Below are positions 55,003 through 63,670 of a DNA stretch of 64,000 bases, one piece after another. The notes under the pieces are model-generated. The model was not told the DNA's origin. It made no database searches and saw nothing but the letters and a program-made list of their open reading frames with translations. This DNA is from Candidatus Dormiibacterota bacterium (GTDB lineage: Bacteria; Chloroflexota; Dormibacteria; Dormibacterales; Dormibacteraceae): positions 1-64,000 of the forward strand of contig PNAG01000016.1 of the NCBI GenBank assembly GCA_003169845.1, written 5' to 3'. Position numbers and translations under genes: made by a program. Every line of letters starts with the position of its first letter. The stretch's first letter is position 1.

Positions 55003-56430
55003 GTGATGATCGTGACCCTGTCGCTTTTCATCTCCAGCGAGCAGGACCCTGACTTCTGGTGGCACCTGCGGACCGGCCGGTGGATGCTCGACAACGGCCG
55101 GTTGCCGTCGATCGACCTGTACACGTTCACCGTGCCCGCCCATGTCTGGACCGACCACGAGTACCTGACCGAGATCCTGATGTGGCTGGCCTACCGGTCG
55201 ACGGGGGTGGTCGGGCTGAGCCTGGCCTTCGGCCTGCTGACGTGGGCGGCGTTCTGGCTCATGTACCGCCAGGTCCGCCGGCAGCCCTGGGTGATCGTCG
55301 GCATCGGGCTTGCGATCGGCGCGGTCGCCGGATCGCCTATCTGGGGCCCGCGGGCCCAGATGATCACGTTTTTCATGAGCTGCCTCGAGCTTTACTGGTT
55401 GCAGGGATACCTCGCGGGACGCAGCCGGGGGCTGCAGCTCTTTCCCCTCGTGATGGTGCTCTGGGCCAACCTCCACGGCGGCTGGGTGATCGGATTTGTC
55501 TGGCTGGGGGTGGCGCTGGCCGCCGAGCTGATCGGCTGGGCATGGGATCGCGGCAACCCTGCCCACAGGAAGCACGTGCGGTTCCTCGCGATCATCACCG
55601 TCTTCTCGCTGGTGGCGGTGGCGGCCACCCCGCACGGCTTCAGCCTCTACCCCTATCCGTTCCAGACCGAGGGGAGCGTCGCGCAGCAGAGGCTGATCGT
55701 CGAGTGGTTCTCACCTGACTTCCACCAGGTCTACCTGCGCCCGTTCGAGGCGATGATCTTCCTGGTCATCATCGGCTTCGCGTTGCGGCGGCCGCAGCTC
55801 TACGAGTTCCTCCTCACGCTCGTGGCGCTTGGGCTGGCCCTGCAGTCGGTCCGCAACGTGGTGCTCTTTGTGGCGGTGGCGACGCCGGTGATGATCAACT
55901 GCTACTCCGCCTACTGGAGGGAGCTGGCGGCGGCTCGCGGCTGGAAGCTGGTTCTGCCGCCGCGGCGGGTCTTTGCCGTCGTGACCGTTGTGGTGCTCGT
56001 GATCATCGCCCTCGCGACTTCGCTGCGGATCGCCGACAGCATCAGCCCGAGCCGGCAGCAGAGCCTTGATGCGTCGAGCTATCCGGTCGGCGCCGCCGAC
56101 TGGCTCGCCGCGCATCCGGAGGTCGGGACCCGGATGTACAACCAGTACGGGTGGGGCGGCTACCTGGCTTATCGCTTCTACCCGCAACAGAACCGGCGGG
56201 TCTTCATCTTCGGCGAGGCCGCGCTGATGGGCGATCCGCTGCTCAACCAGTACGAGGACGTGCAGACCCTGCGCCCCGACTGGAAGCAGGTGCTCGACCA
56301 GTACGGGGTCGACTACGTCGTTTACAACCGAGGGGAGGCGCTGGCGAACGTCCTGGCGACCCAGGCGGACTGGAAGCTCGTCTATGAGGATTCGGTGGCG
56401 GTGATCTACGTTCGCACCGCTCCGGGCTGA
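55003..56430 (+). CDS. Polytopic membrane protein, GT-C glycosyltransferase-like
   Basis: A roughly 475-residue protein with about ten helices. Helix 1 precedes SSEQDPDFWWHLRTGRWMLDNGRLPSIDLYT, which gives a DPDFWWH aspartate in the first external loop as in GT-C enzymes that use polyprenyl-phosphate sugars. The C-terminal domain (ASSYPVGAADWLAAHPEVGTRMYNQYGWGGYLAYRFYPQQNRRVF) is soluble. GTG 55003 or ATG 55006 is the formal start; a CTG at 54961 preceded by GGGAGG would add 14 residues. No specific activity can be assigned. Confidence 0.74.
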   Translation: MMIVTLSLFISSEQDPDFWWHLRTGRWMLDNGRLPSIDLYTFTVPAHVWTDHEYLTEILMWLAYRSTGVVGLSLAFGLLTWAAFWLMYRQVRRQPWVIVGIGLAIGAVAGSPIWGPRAQMITFFMSCLELYWLQGYLAGRSRGLQLFPLVMVLWANLHGGWVIGFVWLGVALAAELIGWAWDRGNPAHRKHVRFLAIITVFSLVAVAATPHGFSLYPYPFQTEGSVAQQRLIVEWFSPDFHQVYLRPFEAMIFLVIIGFALRRPQLYEFLLTLVALGLALQSVRNVVLFVAVATPVMINCYSAYWRELAAARGWKLVLPPRRVFAVVTVVVLVIIALATSLRIADSISPSRQQSLDASSYPVGAADWLAAHPEVGTRMYNQYGWGGYLAYRFYPQQNRRVFIFGEAALMGDPLLNQYEDVQTLRPDWKQVLDQYGVDYVVYNRGEALANVLATQADWKLVYEDSVAVIYVRTAPG

Positions 56431-56458
56431 TTGCGAGCTTAAGCCCCTCACCCTTCAT

Positions 56459-56481
56459 CCCTCTCCCGGATGGGGAGAGGG
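56459..56481. repeat. CCCTCTCCC palindromic element, left copy
   Basis: CCCTCTCCC-GGAT-GGGGAGAGGG, preceded by AAGCCCCTCACCC. It lies between two convergent genes. A related element is at 58065-58102, at the other end of the next gene. Confidence 0.8.
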
Positions 56482-56492
56482 AAGTACCGCCG

Positions 56493-58121
56493 CTAATACA
56501 GCTTCCAGATCTTGAACGCAGGCGAATCGTATGACGGCGTTCCCAGGGTGGTCGGAGGCGGCGTCGGCAGGTCACTCGTCCACACCACGTATCGGATGTG
56601 GTTGGCCTGGATGAACTGCTCGAGGTCGCTCTTCCCGGTCAACACCGCGAGCGCCGCCTGGGTCTTGTTGACGTAGTCGAACGTCTCGTCGTAATGGCCG
56701 ACGTAAACCGTGTCGGGGCTGTACGCGGGAATGTAGAGACCGACCCCGGGCATCGCGAGCACGCGTCCGGCGGGTTCGTTGCCCAGCCAGGTGAGCCCGT
56801 CGTACTCGGCGCGAGTCACGGAGTACTGCGGGTTCGCGGCCACTGCCATCGGCGCCAGGACGAGAAACGCACTGCCTATGGCAGCGAAGCAAACGTAGGA
56901 GAAGGGCACCAGCGCCCGAGCTCGCGCGCTCCGCAGGCGCGGGAGAATCGTCTCGTACATGCCGCGGGCCGCCAGGATCACGAGCGGGAGATACAGGCCG
57001 TCGAGAAATCGCCGCCGCAGGTCGCCCGCCGGGTTCGGTAGATAAAGGATGGCGGCGAGGAGGACGAGCCAGGCGACCAGGAACAGGTCCTCTCGGGTGC
57101 GGCGGCGAAGAGCGCCCGGTAGGCCGACGAGCGCCAGGAGGAGCTGGGGCGCGATGGCGAAGAGCAGGCTGATGCTCTCCGGTGGGAGCGCGTTCTTGGA
57201 ATGGAAGGTCCAGCGCTGCACCTCCGGGTTGCCGACGAAGGCGAGATAGGAATAAAGGATGTAGGGCGCCGGGATCGCGAAAGCGATCGCGGCCGCGATC
57301 CAGCCGCGGCGTCCAGCCGGGCGGAGAACCAGCGCCACGGCTGTGGCGCCGCCCATGAGGATCGGCATCTGCGGATGGATCGACGCCTGCCCGAGCCAGG
57401 CCAGGCCGGCGAGGACCGCGAGTACGAGGCTTCCGCGCTGGATGGCTTTGAAGGTGAGGCCGATGCCGGCAGCCGCGAAGACTCCTGACCACGCGAAATG
57501 AGGCAGCGCAAGCACCGAGTAGAACGCGGTCAGCTCCGGCATGCGCCAGTCGAGGGTGTCGGTCTGGTGGCCGAAGATCACCGGCTGGCTCAGGGCCTGG
57601 ATCACGTAGCCCATCCCCAGGCCCACCGCGCAGAAGAAGAAGGCGAACCGCCTGGCCGCGCGGTCCTCGATGAAGTGACAGATCATGAACCATGCGGCGG
57701 CCATCAGGGCAAAGGCCGCGGCCACCCTGGCGAGATGGAAAACCACGATCAGCGGCAACTTCAGCAGGGCGGCGAGGTGCCCGAGCACAATCCAGAACAT
57801 GAAGAGGTAGGCCGTCGGGCTCGACTCGGTGGTGTAGCGGTTCTGCCAGGCCCACGAGCCCTCCCAGCCCTGGCGCATCTTGGCCAGATATGTGTTCGCG
57901 TCGTCACCGAGATAGAAGAAGCCCATGAAAACGTGGCCCGAGGGCTGGACTGCGTAGGCGTACAGATACGGCACCGCGGTGACGATCGCGAGGGCGAGGC
58001 CGGTGAGCAGGGGCAGGCGCCAATCCTTCCACCACAGCTGCCAGCTCCGGTCTTCTTCCTTGCCCCTCTCCCCCCACCTCTCTCCCCTGAAGGGGGAGAG
58101 GGATTTTGCCTCCCCCTTCAT
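56493..58121 (-). CDS. Polytopic membrane protein, GT-C glycosyltransferase-like
   Basis: A 542-residue protein with about eleven helices. The first external loop (FMGFFYLGDDANTYLAKMRQGWEGSWAWQNRYTTE) has the GDDANTY acidic pair expected for a GT-C transferase using lipid-linked sugars. The C-terminus (ANHIRYVVWTSDLPTPPP) resembles that of the protein at 55003. The ATG at 58121 overlaps the stop of the GT2 gene (ATGA). Its first twenty or so codons (KSLSPFRGERWGERGKEE) are encoded by the palindromic CCTCTCCC repeat, so that part is probably not functional protein. Confidence 0.75.
   Translation of the reverse strand: MKGEAKSLSPFRGERWGERGKEEDRSWQLWWKDWRLPLLTGLALAIVTAVPYLYAYAVQPSGHVFMGFFYLGDDANTYLAKMRQGWEGSWAWQNRYTTESSPTAYLFMFWIVLGHLAALLKLPLIVVFHLARVAAAFALMAAAWFMICHFIEDRAARRFAFFFCAVGLGMGYVIQALSQPVIFGHQTDTLDWRMPELTAFYSVLALPHFAWSGVFAAAGIGLTFKAIQRGSLVLAVLAGLAWLGQASIHPQMPILMGGATAVALVLRPAGRRGWIAAAIAFAIPAPYILYSYLAFVGNPEVQRWTFHSKNALPPESISLLFAIAPQLLLALVGLPGALRRRTREDLFLVAWLVLLAAILYLPNPAGDLRRRFLDGLYLPLVILAARGMYETILPRLRSARARALVPFSYVCFAAIGSAFLVLAPMAVAANPQYSVTRAEYDGLTWLGNEPAGRVLAMPGVGLYIPAYSPDTVYVGHYDETFDYVNKTQAALAVLTGKSDLEQFIQANHIRYVVWTSDLPTPPPTTLGTPSYDSPAFKIWKLY
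58065..58102. repeat. CCTCTCCC palindromic element inside the start of a gene
   Basis: CCTCTCCCCCC (58065-58075) and GGGGGAGAGGG (58092-58102) form an inverted repeat with the core CCTCTCTCCCCTGAA. It is related to the element at 56459-56481 and lies in the first 20 codons of the membrane protein gene. Confidence 0.8.
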
Positions 58122-58864
58122 TTGTTCAGGCTCAGGCGCAGCACCGTCCACAGGGCCCGCCTCACCTCGCCGCGCGACACCTTTGAAGCGCCCGCCACCC
58201 GGTCCTCGAAGCGGATCGGCACCTCGACGATCGGAAAGCCGAGCCGGCGGGTCCGGTGCACCATCTCGATCTGAAACGAGTAGCCCTGGGACATGACCTC
58301 ATCGAGATCGATCTGGAGAAGCAGGTCCCTGGTGTAGCACCGGTATCCCGACGTGCAGTCATGAGTGGAGAGTCCCAGCAGGACCCGGCAGTAGAGATTC
58401 GCCGCCCACGACAGAAGCCAGCGATGAGCCGGCCATCCCACGATCTCGCCGCCACGTACGTACCGCGAGCCGATCGCGAGGCCGTCACACCCGCGCGCCG
58501 CATCGACGATGCTCTCGAGATCCTTCGCGAGGTGTGATCCGTCCGCATCCATCTCGACGAAAAGGGCCGAACCATCGGCGAGGCCGATCCGGAACGCGTC
58601 TTCGTAGGCTTTGCCAAGCCCGAGCTTGCGCGGCCGGTGCAGCACGCGCACCCCGGCGTCGGCGGCGGCAAGGCGGTCGGCGAGCTCCCCCGTTCCGTCC
58701 GGCGATGCGTCGTCGACGATGAGCACGTCGTGCCCGAAATGTCTCACTCCGGCGACGACCTTCTCCAGGTTCTGGCTCTCGTTGTAGGTCGGCAGCACGA
58801 CCAGGACCTCCGTCGGCGGCGTGGTGCGCTCGGTCAGGGCTTGCGGCTGGGTCTCGTTGCTCAC
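58118..58864 (-). CDS. Polyprenol monophosphomannose synthase-like GT2
   Basis: A 248-residue soluble glycosyltransferase family 2 enzyme. EVLVVLPTYNESQNLEKVVAGVRH, IVDDASPDGTGELADRL, KLGLGKAYEDAFRIGLADGSALFVEMDADGSHLAKDL and GSRYVRGGEIVGWPAHRW are the DPM1-type signatures. It makes polyprenyl-phosphate mannose, the donor for the GT-C enzymes next to it. The start GTG 58864 overlaps the preceding stop (GTGA). Confidence 0.9.
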   Translation of the reverse strand: MSNETQPQALTERTTPPTEVLVVLPTYNESQNLEKVVAGVRHFGHDVLIVDDASPDGTGELADRLAAADAGVRVLHRPRKLGLGKAYEDAFRIGLADGSALFVEMDADGSHLAKDLESIVDAARGCDGLAIGSRYVRGGEIVGWPAHRWLLSWAANLYCRVLLGLSTHDCTSGYRCYTRDLLLQIDLDEVMSQGYSFQIEMVHRTRRLGFPIVEVPIRFEDRVAGASKVSRGEVRRALWTVLRLSLNK

Positions 58865-59580
58865 CGGCCGAACCTGATTCTCAGCACATGCCTGAACATG
58901 TCGAGCGAGCTCTTGATCGGGCTCACCTTCGTCGGCGCTGAGTTGCGCCAGATCACTGGGACCTCCGCGATCCTGACGCCTCGCCGTTTGGCGCGATAGA
59001 GCACCTCGGGGTCGTAGCCGAAGCCATCGGTGGTGAGCCGGGCAAACGCGTCGTGGGCGACGTCCGCCCGAAACAGCTTGAACCCGCACTGCGTGTCCCA
59101 GATGCCCGGCAGCAGCACGGCCTGGACGAGAAGGTTGAACGCCTTGCCCATGAGCACGCGATAGATGGGCTGCGAAACCTCAACTCGTGATTTCTTCATC
59201 GCCCGCGACGCGATGGCCACACCCGCCCCGCCGCGAAGCTCAGCCTGCAGCTTGTCGAGCTCCTCGATCGGCGTGGAGAGGTCAGCGTCGGTGACGAGGA
59301 TCTCCGCGCCCCTGGCCACCGCCACCCCCTCTGCCAGCGCGCGACCCTTACCGCGATTGTGCGGAAGCGCTTCGAGCCGGATGGAGCGATTGCGATCGGC
59401 GGCTGCATCCATGATCTTGCGCGTGCCGTCGGAGCTGCCGTCGTCGACGAGGATCAGCTCGTACGAGGCCATGGTGCCGGCGAGATACCGCTCGATCTGC
59501 TCGATGGTGCGAGGGAGCCGCTGCTCCTCGTTGTAGCAAGGGACGACGATGCTCAGCTCCGGCGATGCTTCCGTCCCCAC
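58861..59580 (-). CDS. Dolichyl-phosphate glucosyltransferase-like GT2
   Basis: A 239-residue GT2 enzyme: ELSIVVPCYNEEQRLPRTIEQIERYL, ILVDDGSSDGTRKIMDA, NRGKGRALAEGVAVARGAEILVTDADLSTPIEELDKL and TQCGFKLFRADVAHDAFARLTTDGFGYDPEVLYRA. The pattern is that of Alg5-type enzymes, which make polyprenyl-phosphate glucose. GTG 59580 is the likely start. It lies between the WecG-like gene and the DPM1-like gene. Confidence 0.88.
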   Translation of the reverse strand: MGTEASPELSIVVPCYNEEQRLPRTIEQIERYLAGTMASYELILVDDGSSDGTRKIMDAAADRNRSIRLEALPHNRGKGRALAEGVAVARGAEILVTDADLSTPIEELDKLQAELRGGAGVAIASRAMKKSRVEVSQPIYRVLMGKAFNLLVQAVLLPGIWDTQCGFKLFRADVAHDAFARLTTDGFGYDPEVLYRAKRRGVRIAEVPVIWRNSAPTKVSPIKSSLDMFRHVLRIRFGR

Positions 59581-59594
59581 CTCGATGCGCCATC

Positions 59595-60311
59595 CTACTT
59601 GCCCGCGCTGAGAACCTTGAATGCATAGACCGGCAGCACGGCCATGCGGCGGGCTCTCCACGGCTGCTGGAATAGCCTGTACAGCCACTCCAGACCGGCC
59701 CGCCTGATCCACGCCGGCGCGCGCTGCACGCGACCTGTGAGGTAATCGAAGGCTCCGCCGACCCCGATGCCCACCCCGATGTCGAGGCGGTCTTTCAACC
59801 GGTCGATCCACAGCTCTTGCTTCGGGGCGCCGAACGCGACGAGCAGGACCTGCGTTCGGTGCGCACGAATCAGCGCCAGAGTCTCTTCGTCGGACGCGGC
59901 ATCGGGAGAGCCCGGGTGAGCTGCGACCTCGAGCCCCGGATGCTCGGCCCGCAGGCGCGATGCGAGCTGCGCCGCGACGCCAGGCGCAGCGCCAAGAAGA
60001 AAAAGCCGGAAGTGCCTGCCGCCGCACAGCGCCGCCAGCGGAGGGATGAGATCGGTCCCAGTCACGGGACCACTCATCGAGCAGCCCTGCCGCCTCGCGG
60101 CCCAGACCACCCCCGTGCCATCGGCCAGGCACAGGTCGGCGGACTCGAGCACGGCAGCGAACTTCCGGTCCCGATGGGCCCTCATGATGAATTCAGGGTT
60201 GACCGTCGCAATGAGGTGATGGCCGCCCGCGTCGACGAGCCTTTCGATGCGATCGAGGGTGGCCGGCATGTCGAGGCAATCGACCCTCACGTCCAGGACC
60301 CGAGCCTGCAT
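59595..60311 (-). CDS. WecG/TagA/CpsF-family glycosyltransferase
   Basis: A 238-residue GT26 enzyme. ATVNPEFIMRAHRDRKFAAVLESADLCLADGTGVVWAAR, RLFLLGAAPGVAAQLASRL, and VLLVAFGAPKQELWIDRLKDRLDIGVGIGVGGAFDYLTGRVQRAP are its signatures (the D of LADGTG is catalytic). Such enzymes add UDP-ManNAc(A) to lipid-linked GlcNAc in teichoic-acid or ECA-like glycans. The ATG at 60311 overlaps the deacetylase stop (TGATG). Confidence 0.93.
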   Translation of the reverse strand: MQARVLDVRVDCLDMPATLDRIERLVDAGGHHLIATVNPEFIMRAHRDRKFAAVLESADLCLADGTGVVWAARRQGCSMSGPVTGTDLIPPLAALCGGRHFRLFLLGAAPGVAAQLASRLRAEHPGLEVAAHPGSPDAASDEETLALIRAHRTQVLLVAFGAPKQELWIDRLKDRLDIGVGIGVGGAFDYLTGRVQRAPAWIRRAGLEWLYRLFQQPWRARRMAVLPVYAFKVLSAGK

Positions 60312-61291
60312 CACTTCCAGAACAGCAGCGTCGGCCTCGAGAGTGGCGGCGGTGGGATCTCCGCGGATTCGATATCCAGAGCGGTGATGGTGGTGCTGGG
60401 CATCGGACTTCCAAGACCCTGTGCGAACTCGGCCAGCGATTCGCCGCCACCCACACGCACTCGGGTCCACAAATACCGGTCGGCGACGCTGTGGTCGACT
60501 GAAGTCATCGTCGTGACCGCCGTGTCATAGCCGGCCCGAATTACCTCACTCACCACCTGCGCACTGAACTGCCCCGACGGATATGCGAAGTCGAGCACCG
60601 GATGACCCACCAGACGCTCGAGCCGGAGTTTGGAATCAACCAGCTCGTGCATCACCGATGCGTACGAGGATCGCGCCAGGTTGGCGTGGTCGACCGTGTG
60701 GGAGGCGATCTCGATGCCGTTTTCGTCCATCTGCACCACCTGTGCCGCGCTTGCGTAACGAGGCTGACCGACAAATCCGCTGACTATGTACGCGACGGCT
60801 TTGAAGCCGTGCGCCGCCAGGATCGGATATGCGCTCGTGTAGAGGTCCGCATAGCCATCGTCGAGCGTGATCACGACCGGATTCGCCGGCAGCGGTGCCG
60901 TGCCCGCGAAGTAGGCCCGCACATCATTGAAGTCGACCGGGTGAAATCCGTGCCGGGAGAGCAAGTCCATCTGCGCATTGAAATCAGCCGGTGAGACCGA
61001 CAGCTTGTAGCCGAGCCAGTCGGTCTTCAACGAGGGCGGCGTGCGGACGTAGTGGTACATGAGGATCGGCAGCGTGATGTTTCGCCGCCCCACGGGGACG
61101 ACCTGCATGCGCGAAAGGAAATATTCGCGGTTGGACGCCGCCGACGCTGCGTCCAGAGGCTGAGCGGAAATCGCCGGCCGGAGCGGTGCTTGAACAGCCC
61201 TCGAGGTGACCACCTGGTCGCTGAGCTGAAGGAGGTATGCCGTCGCGGCCACCGTCAGGAGGATGGCCGCCGCTCGCACGCTGCTCACCAT
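60311..61291 (-). CDS. Polysaccharide deacetylase-family protein
   Basis: A 326-residue exported enzyme: one N-terminal membrane helix, a linker, then a NodB domain with ILMYHYVR, VITLDDGYADLY (catalytic and metal Asp), IEIASHTVDHANLARSS (HxxxH metal site), and LDFAYPSGQFS. It removes acetyl groups from a cell-wall or surface glycan. TAAGCT lies seven bases before the ATG. It is divergent from the GT4 gene. Confidence 0.92.
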   Translation of the reverse strand: MVSSVRAAAILLTVAATAYLLQLSDQVVTSRAVQAPLRPAISAQPLDAASAASNREYFLSRMQVVPVGRRNITLPILMYHYVRTPPSLKTDWLGYKLSVSPADFNAQMDLLSRHGFHPVDFNDVRAYFAGTAPLPANPVVITLDDGYADLYTSAYPILAAHGFKAVAYIVSGFVGQPRYASAAQVVQMDENGIEIASHTVDHANLARSSYASVMHELVDSKLRLERLVGHPVLDFAYPSGQFSAQVVSEVIRAGYDTAVTTMTSVDHSVADRYLWTRVRVGGGESLAEFAQGLGSPMPSTTITALDIESAEIPPPPLSRPTLLFWK

Positions 61292-61333
61292 CGACGATAG
61301 CTTAAGGTCGTACGAAAGGTGAGGGAGCCGAAA

Positions 61334-62386
61334 TTGAAGACGGTCGCGGTCGACGTCAACCCCGCGACCCGCGCCGTGATGACCGGAACTGAGGTGTACA
61401 CCCGCGAGGTCAGCTCGCGACTGGCGAGCGCGGCGCCCGAGCTGCGCTGGCGGTTCTTCGCTTCGCGACCTCGGGCCGGCCTCCATGTCGACGTGATGGT
61501 GGTCCCGCTCAGCAGGCTGTGGTCGCAGGTGCGCCTCCCCATAGCGCTGGCGGCCGAACGGCCGGACCTGCTCTTCGTACCCGCCCACGCGGTCCCCTTT
61601 GCCTGGCCGGGAAAGGCGCTGACGGTGGTGCACGACCTCGCTTTCGAGCGCTACCCCCGCGCGTACTCGGCCTTCGAGCGCGCGTACCTCCGCCTCACCA
61701 CCCGGTGGGCGGCGCGGCGCTGCCCGCTCCTGATCGCCGTTTCGGAGTCGACCAAGGCGGACCTCGTGTCTGTTTACGGCCTGCGGCCGGAGCGAATCCG
61801 GGTGGTGCCTCTCGGCGTCTCCCAGCCGGCTGTGAATCCGGCACCCACATCGCGCCTTGCACAGTTGGGGTTGAACGGCAACTTCGTCCTGCAGGTGGGA
61901 CGGATCGAGACCCGCAAGAACCAGGTCGCCGCGCTGGCGGCAGTCGAGCGGTTGGACGGCGTCACCCTCGCGGTGGCCGGTCCGGAGAGCGATCCGGCGC
62001 TCGCGGCCAGGCTGCGTGACTCGGACCGCTGCCGAGTTCTCGGGCGTGTCGACCAGCCGACCCTGGAGCTCCTCTACAAGCGCGCGACCGCGGTCATCGT
62101 TCCAAGCCTGTACGAGGGTTTCGGCCTGCCGCTGCTGGAGGCCATGGCCCGCGGCAAGGTGGTCGTCGCCGCCAAAGCCTCATCCCTACCCGAGGTCGGA
62201 GGGGACGCCGCCCTTTACTTCGAGAACGGCGCAGACCCGGAGCAGGTCGCCAGGGTGCTCGAGGTTGCTCTCGGCGACGAGACGCTCCGCAAGACCCTGG
62301 CGAAAGCGGCGCGCGCTCGGGCTCGCCAGTACACGTGGGAACGCACGGCGGCCGGCGTGGCCGAAGTCATCCGAGAATTAATCTAG
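61334..62386 (+). CDS. Glycosyltransferase family 4 (GT-B fold)
   Basis: A 350-residue retaining glycosyltransferase. LTVVHDLAFERYP, LLIAVSESTKADLVSVYGLRPERIRVVPLGV, FVLQVGRIETRKN, the donor-site motif VPSLYEGFGLPLLEAMARG (E-x7-E) and LPEVGGDAALYF are visible. TTG 61334 has GGGAG six bases upstream; GTG 61319 in the same frame is an alternative start. It is closely related in layout to the gene at 62573. Confidence 0.92.
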   Translation: MKTVAVDVNPATRAVMTGTEVYTREVSSRLASAAPELRWRFFASRPRAGLHVDVMVVPLSRLWSQVRLPIALAAERPDLLFVPAHAVPFAWPGKALTVVHDLAFERYPRAYSAFERAYLRLTTRWAARRCPLLIAVSESTKADLVSVYGLRPERIRVVPLGVSQPAVNPAPTSRLAQLGLNGNFVLQVGRIETRKNQVAALAAVERLDGVTLAVAGPESDPALAARLRDSDRCRVLGRVDQPTLELLYKRATAVIVPSLYEGFGLPLLEAMARGKVVVAAKASSLPEVGGDAALYFENGADPEQVARVLEVALGDETLRKTLAKAARARARQYTWERTAAGVAEVIRELI

Positions 62387-62419
62387 CGAGCTGCCCATCA
62401 GAACTAGTTTCGCAGGGTT

Positions 62420-62438
62420 GGCCGGGGTCCCCCCGGCC
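62420..62438 (+). other. GC-rich hairpin after the GT4 gene
   Basis: GGCCGGGG (62420-62427), a 3-base loop and CCCCGGCC (62431-62438). There is no T-run after it. It lies 34 bases after the stop codon at 62386. The 186 bases between the two convergent GT4 genes hold only this and the hairpin at 62545. Confidence 0.5.
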
Positions 62439-62544
62439 ATGGCTTTGTCCAGGTGTCTGCCCTGCGTCGCGAGGTCTGCACTCTTCTCAATTAGGTCCCA
62501 TCCATATACCGGAATGGGAGCAGGCCGGCGCGAAGCGCCCGCCG

Positions 62545-62576
62545 ATGAGGGAAAACCATTCCGGGTTTTCCCTCAT
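62545..62576. terminator. Bidirectional hairpin between convergent GT4 genes
   Basis: ATGAGGGAAAACC (62545-62557) and GGTTTTCCCTCAT (62564-62576) form a perfect 13-bp stem with a 6-base loop. The right arm includes the stop codon of the minus-strand gene. Runs of A and T in the arms fit a two-way terminator although no long T-tail follows. Confidence 0.7.
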
Positions 62577-63670
62577 ACCTTTCCGATCGCCCGGTCGATC
62601 GCCTGCCAGGTCAGCGTCGCGGCTCTCGCCCAGCTGAACCGCGCGGCGCGCAGGATGCCGCGCCTTTTCAGGTCGGCGGCAAGGTCGGTGTCGCCCACGA
62701 CCGCCTCGAGCGCCTTCCGCCAGGCGTCCGGTTGGTCCGCCGGCACGACGAGTCCGGCGCCGTCCACGACCTCGGGAAGGCTCGAGCGGTCGGACACCAC
62801 CACCGGGGTGCCGCACGCCATCGCCTCGAGGGGCGGCAGGCCGAAGCCCTCGTACCAGGCCGGGTGGGCCAGGACGCGGGCCAGGTTGTAGACGGCCGGC
62901 AGGTCGGCCGGGGCGAGGCCGTCGATGTGGTGCAGGCTGGGGCCCATGCGCGCCATCCGCTCGCGGATCGGTTCGTAGAGCCAACCCCACGCGCCGACCA
63001 CGACCAGGTCGGGCCGGTCGCGCATCATCGCCCACGCCTCCAGCAGCGTTTCGAGGTTCTTGCGCGGCTCGATCGTTCCGACGAAAAGGATGAACCGCTC
63101 GGGAAGCTTGAGCCGGGTGCGCGCCGCGGCCAGGTCCATTGCGCTCATCGGCGAAAAGGTCGTGGCGACCCCGTGAGGCACGACCTCGATTCGCGACCGC
63201 GGTATTCCGAAGACGTCGACGACGTCCTGGGCGGTGTTTTCCGATACGGCGATCACGATGTCCGCGCGCAGCACCGAGCGCGGCACCACGTAACGCGTGC
63301 TGAGCGGCTGGCGTCCCGGAAACCACCCCGAGTTGCGGTAGATCGCGAGGTCGTGGACCGTGATCACCGACGGACACCCGACGTCGCCCAGCGGAAGCAC
63401 GCCGGCCGGGCCAAAGTAGGCGTCGGGTTTGAGCTGCCGGATGCGGGCAGGCCACTGGAGGTGGCGTCCGATGAGCCGCGTGCGAGGGAGCGGGCGGTAC
63501 GCGGCGTGCGGTACGTGGACGAAAGCGCCCGGAGGGCCGAACACGGTCAGGCGGCAGTCGGGCCGGTCCACGTGCATCGCGTGCAGGATCTGCGTCGTGT
63601 AGACGCCGACACCGGCGCGCGGCCGCTCGAGCCCAGACCCGTCGACGACAACCTCGAGCCCGAAGGTCAC
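62573..63670 (-). CDS. Glycosyltransferase family 4 (mannosyltransferase-like)
   Basis: A 365-residue GT-B enzyme. VVVDGSGLERPRAGVGVYTTQIL, SVITVHDLAIYRNSGWFPGRQPLS, VIAVSENTAQDVVDVFGIPRSRIEVVPHGV, FILFVGTIEPRKNLETLLEAW and HPAWYEGFGLPPLEAMACGTPVVVSDRSSLPEVV are typical. GTG 63670 overlaps the murA stop (GTGA); readings that start upstream are rejected. Confidence 0.92.
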   Translation of the reverse strand: MTFGLEVVVDGSGLERPRAGVGVYTTQILHAMHVDRPDCRLTVFGPPGAFVHVPHAAYRPLPRTRLIGRHLQWPARIRQLKPDAYFGPAGVLPLGDVGCPSVITVHDLAIYRNSGWFPGRQPLSTRYVVPRSVLRADIVIAVSENTAQDVVDVFGIPRSRIEVVPHGVATTFSPMSAMDLAAARTRLKLPERFILFVGTIEPRKNLETLLEAWAMMRDRPDLVVVGAWGWLYEPIRERMARMGPSLHHIDGLAPADLPAVYNLARVLAHPAWYEGFGLPPLEAMACGTPVVVSDRSSLPEVVDGAGLVVPADQPDAWRKALEAVVGDTDLAADLKRRGILRAARFSWARAATLTWQAIDRAIGKV

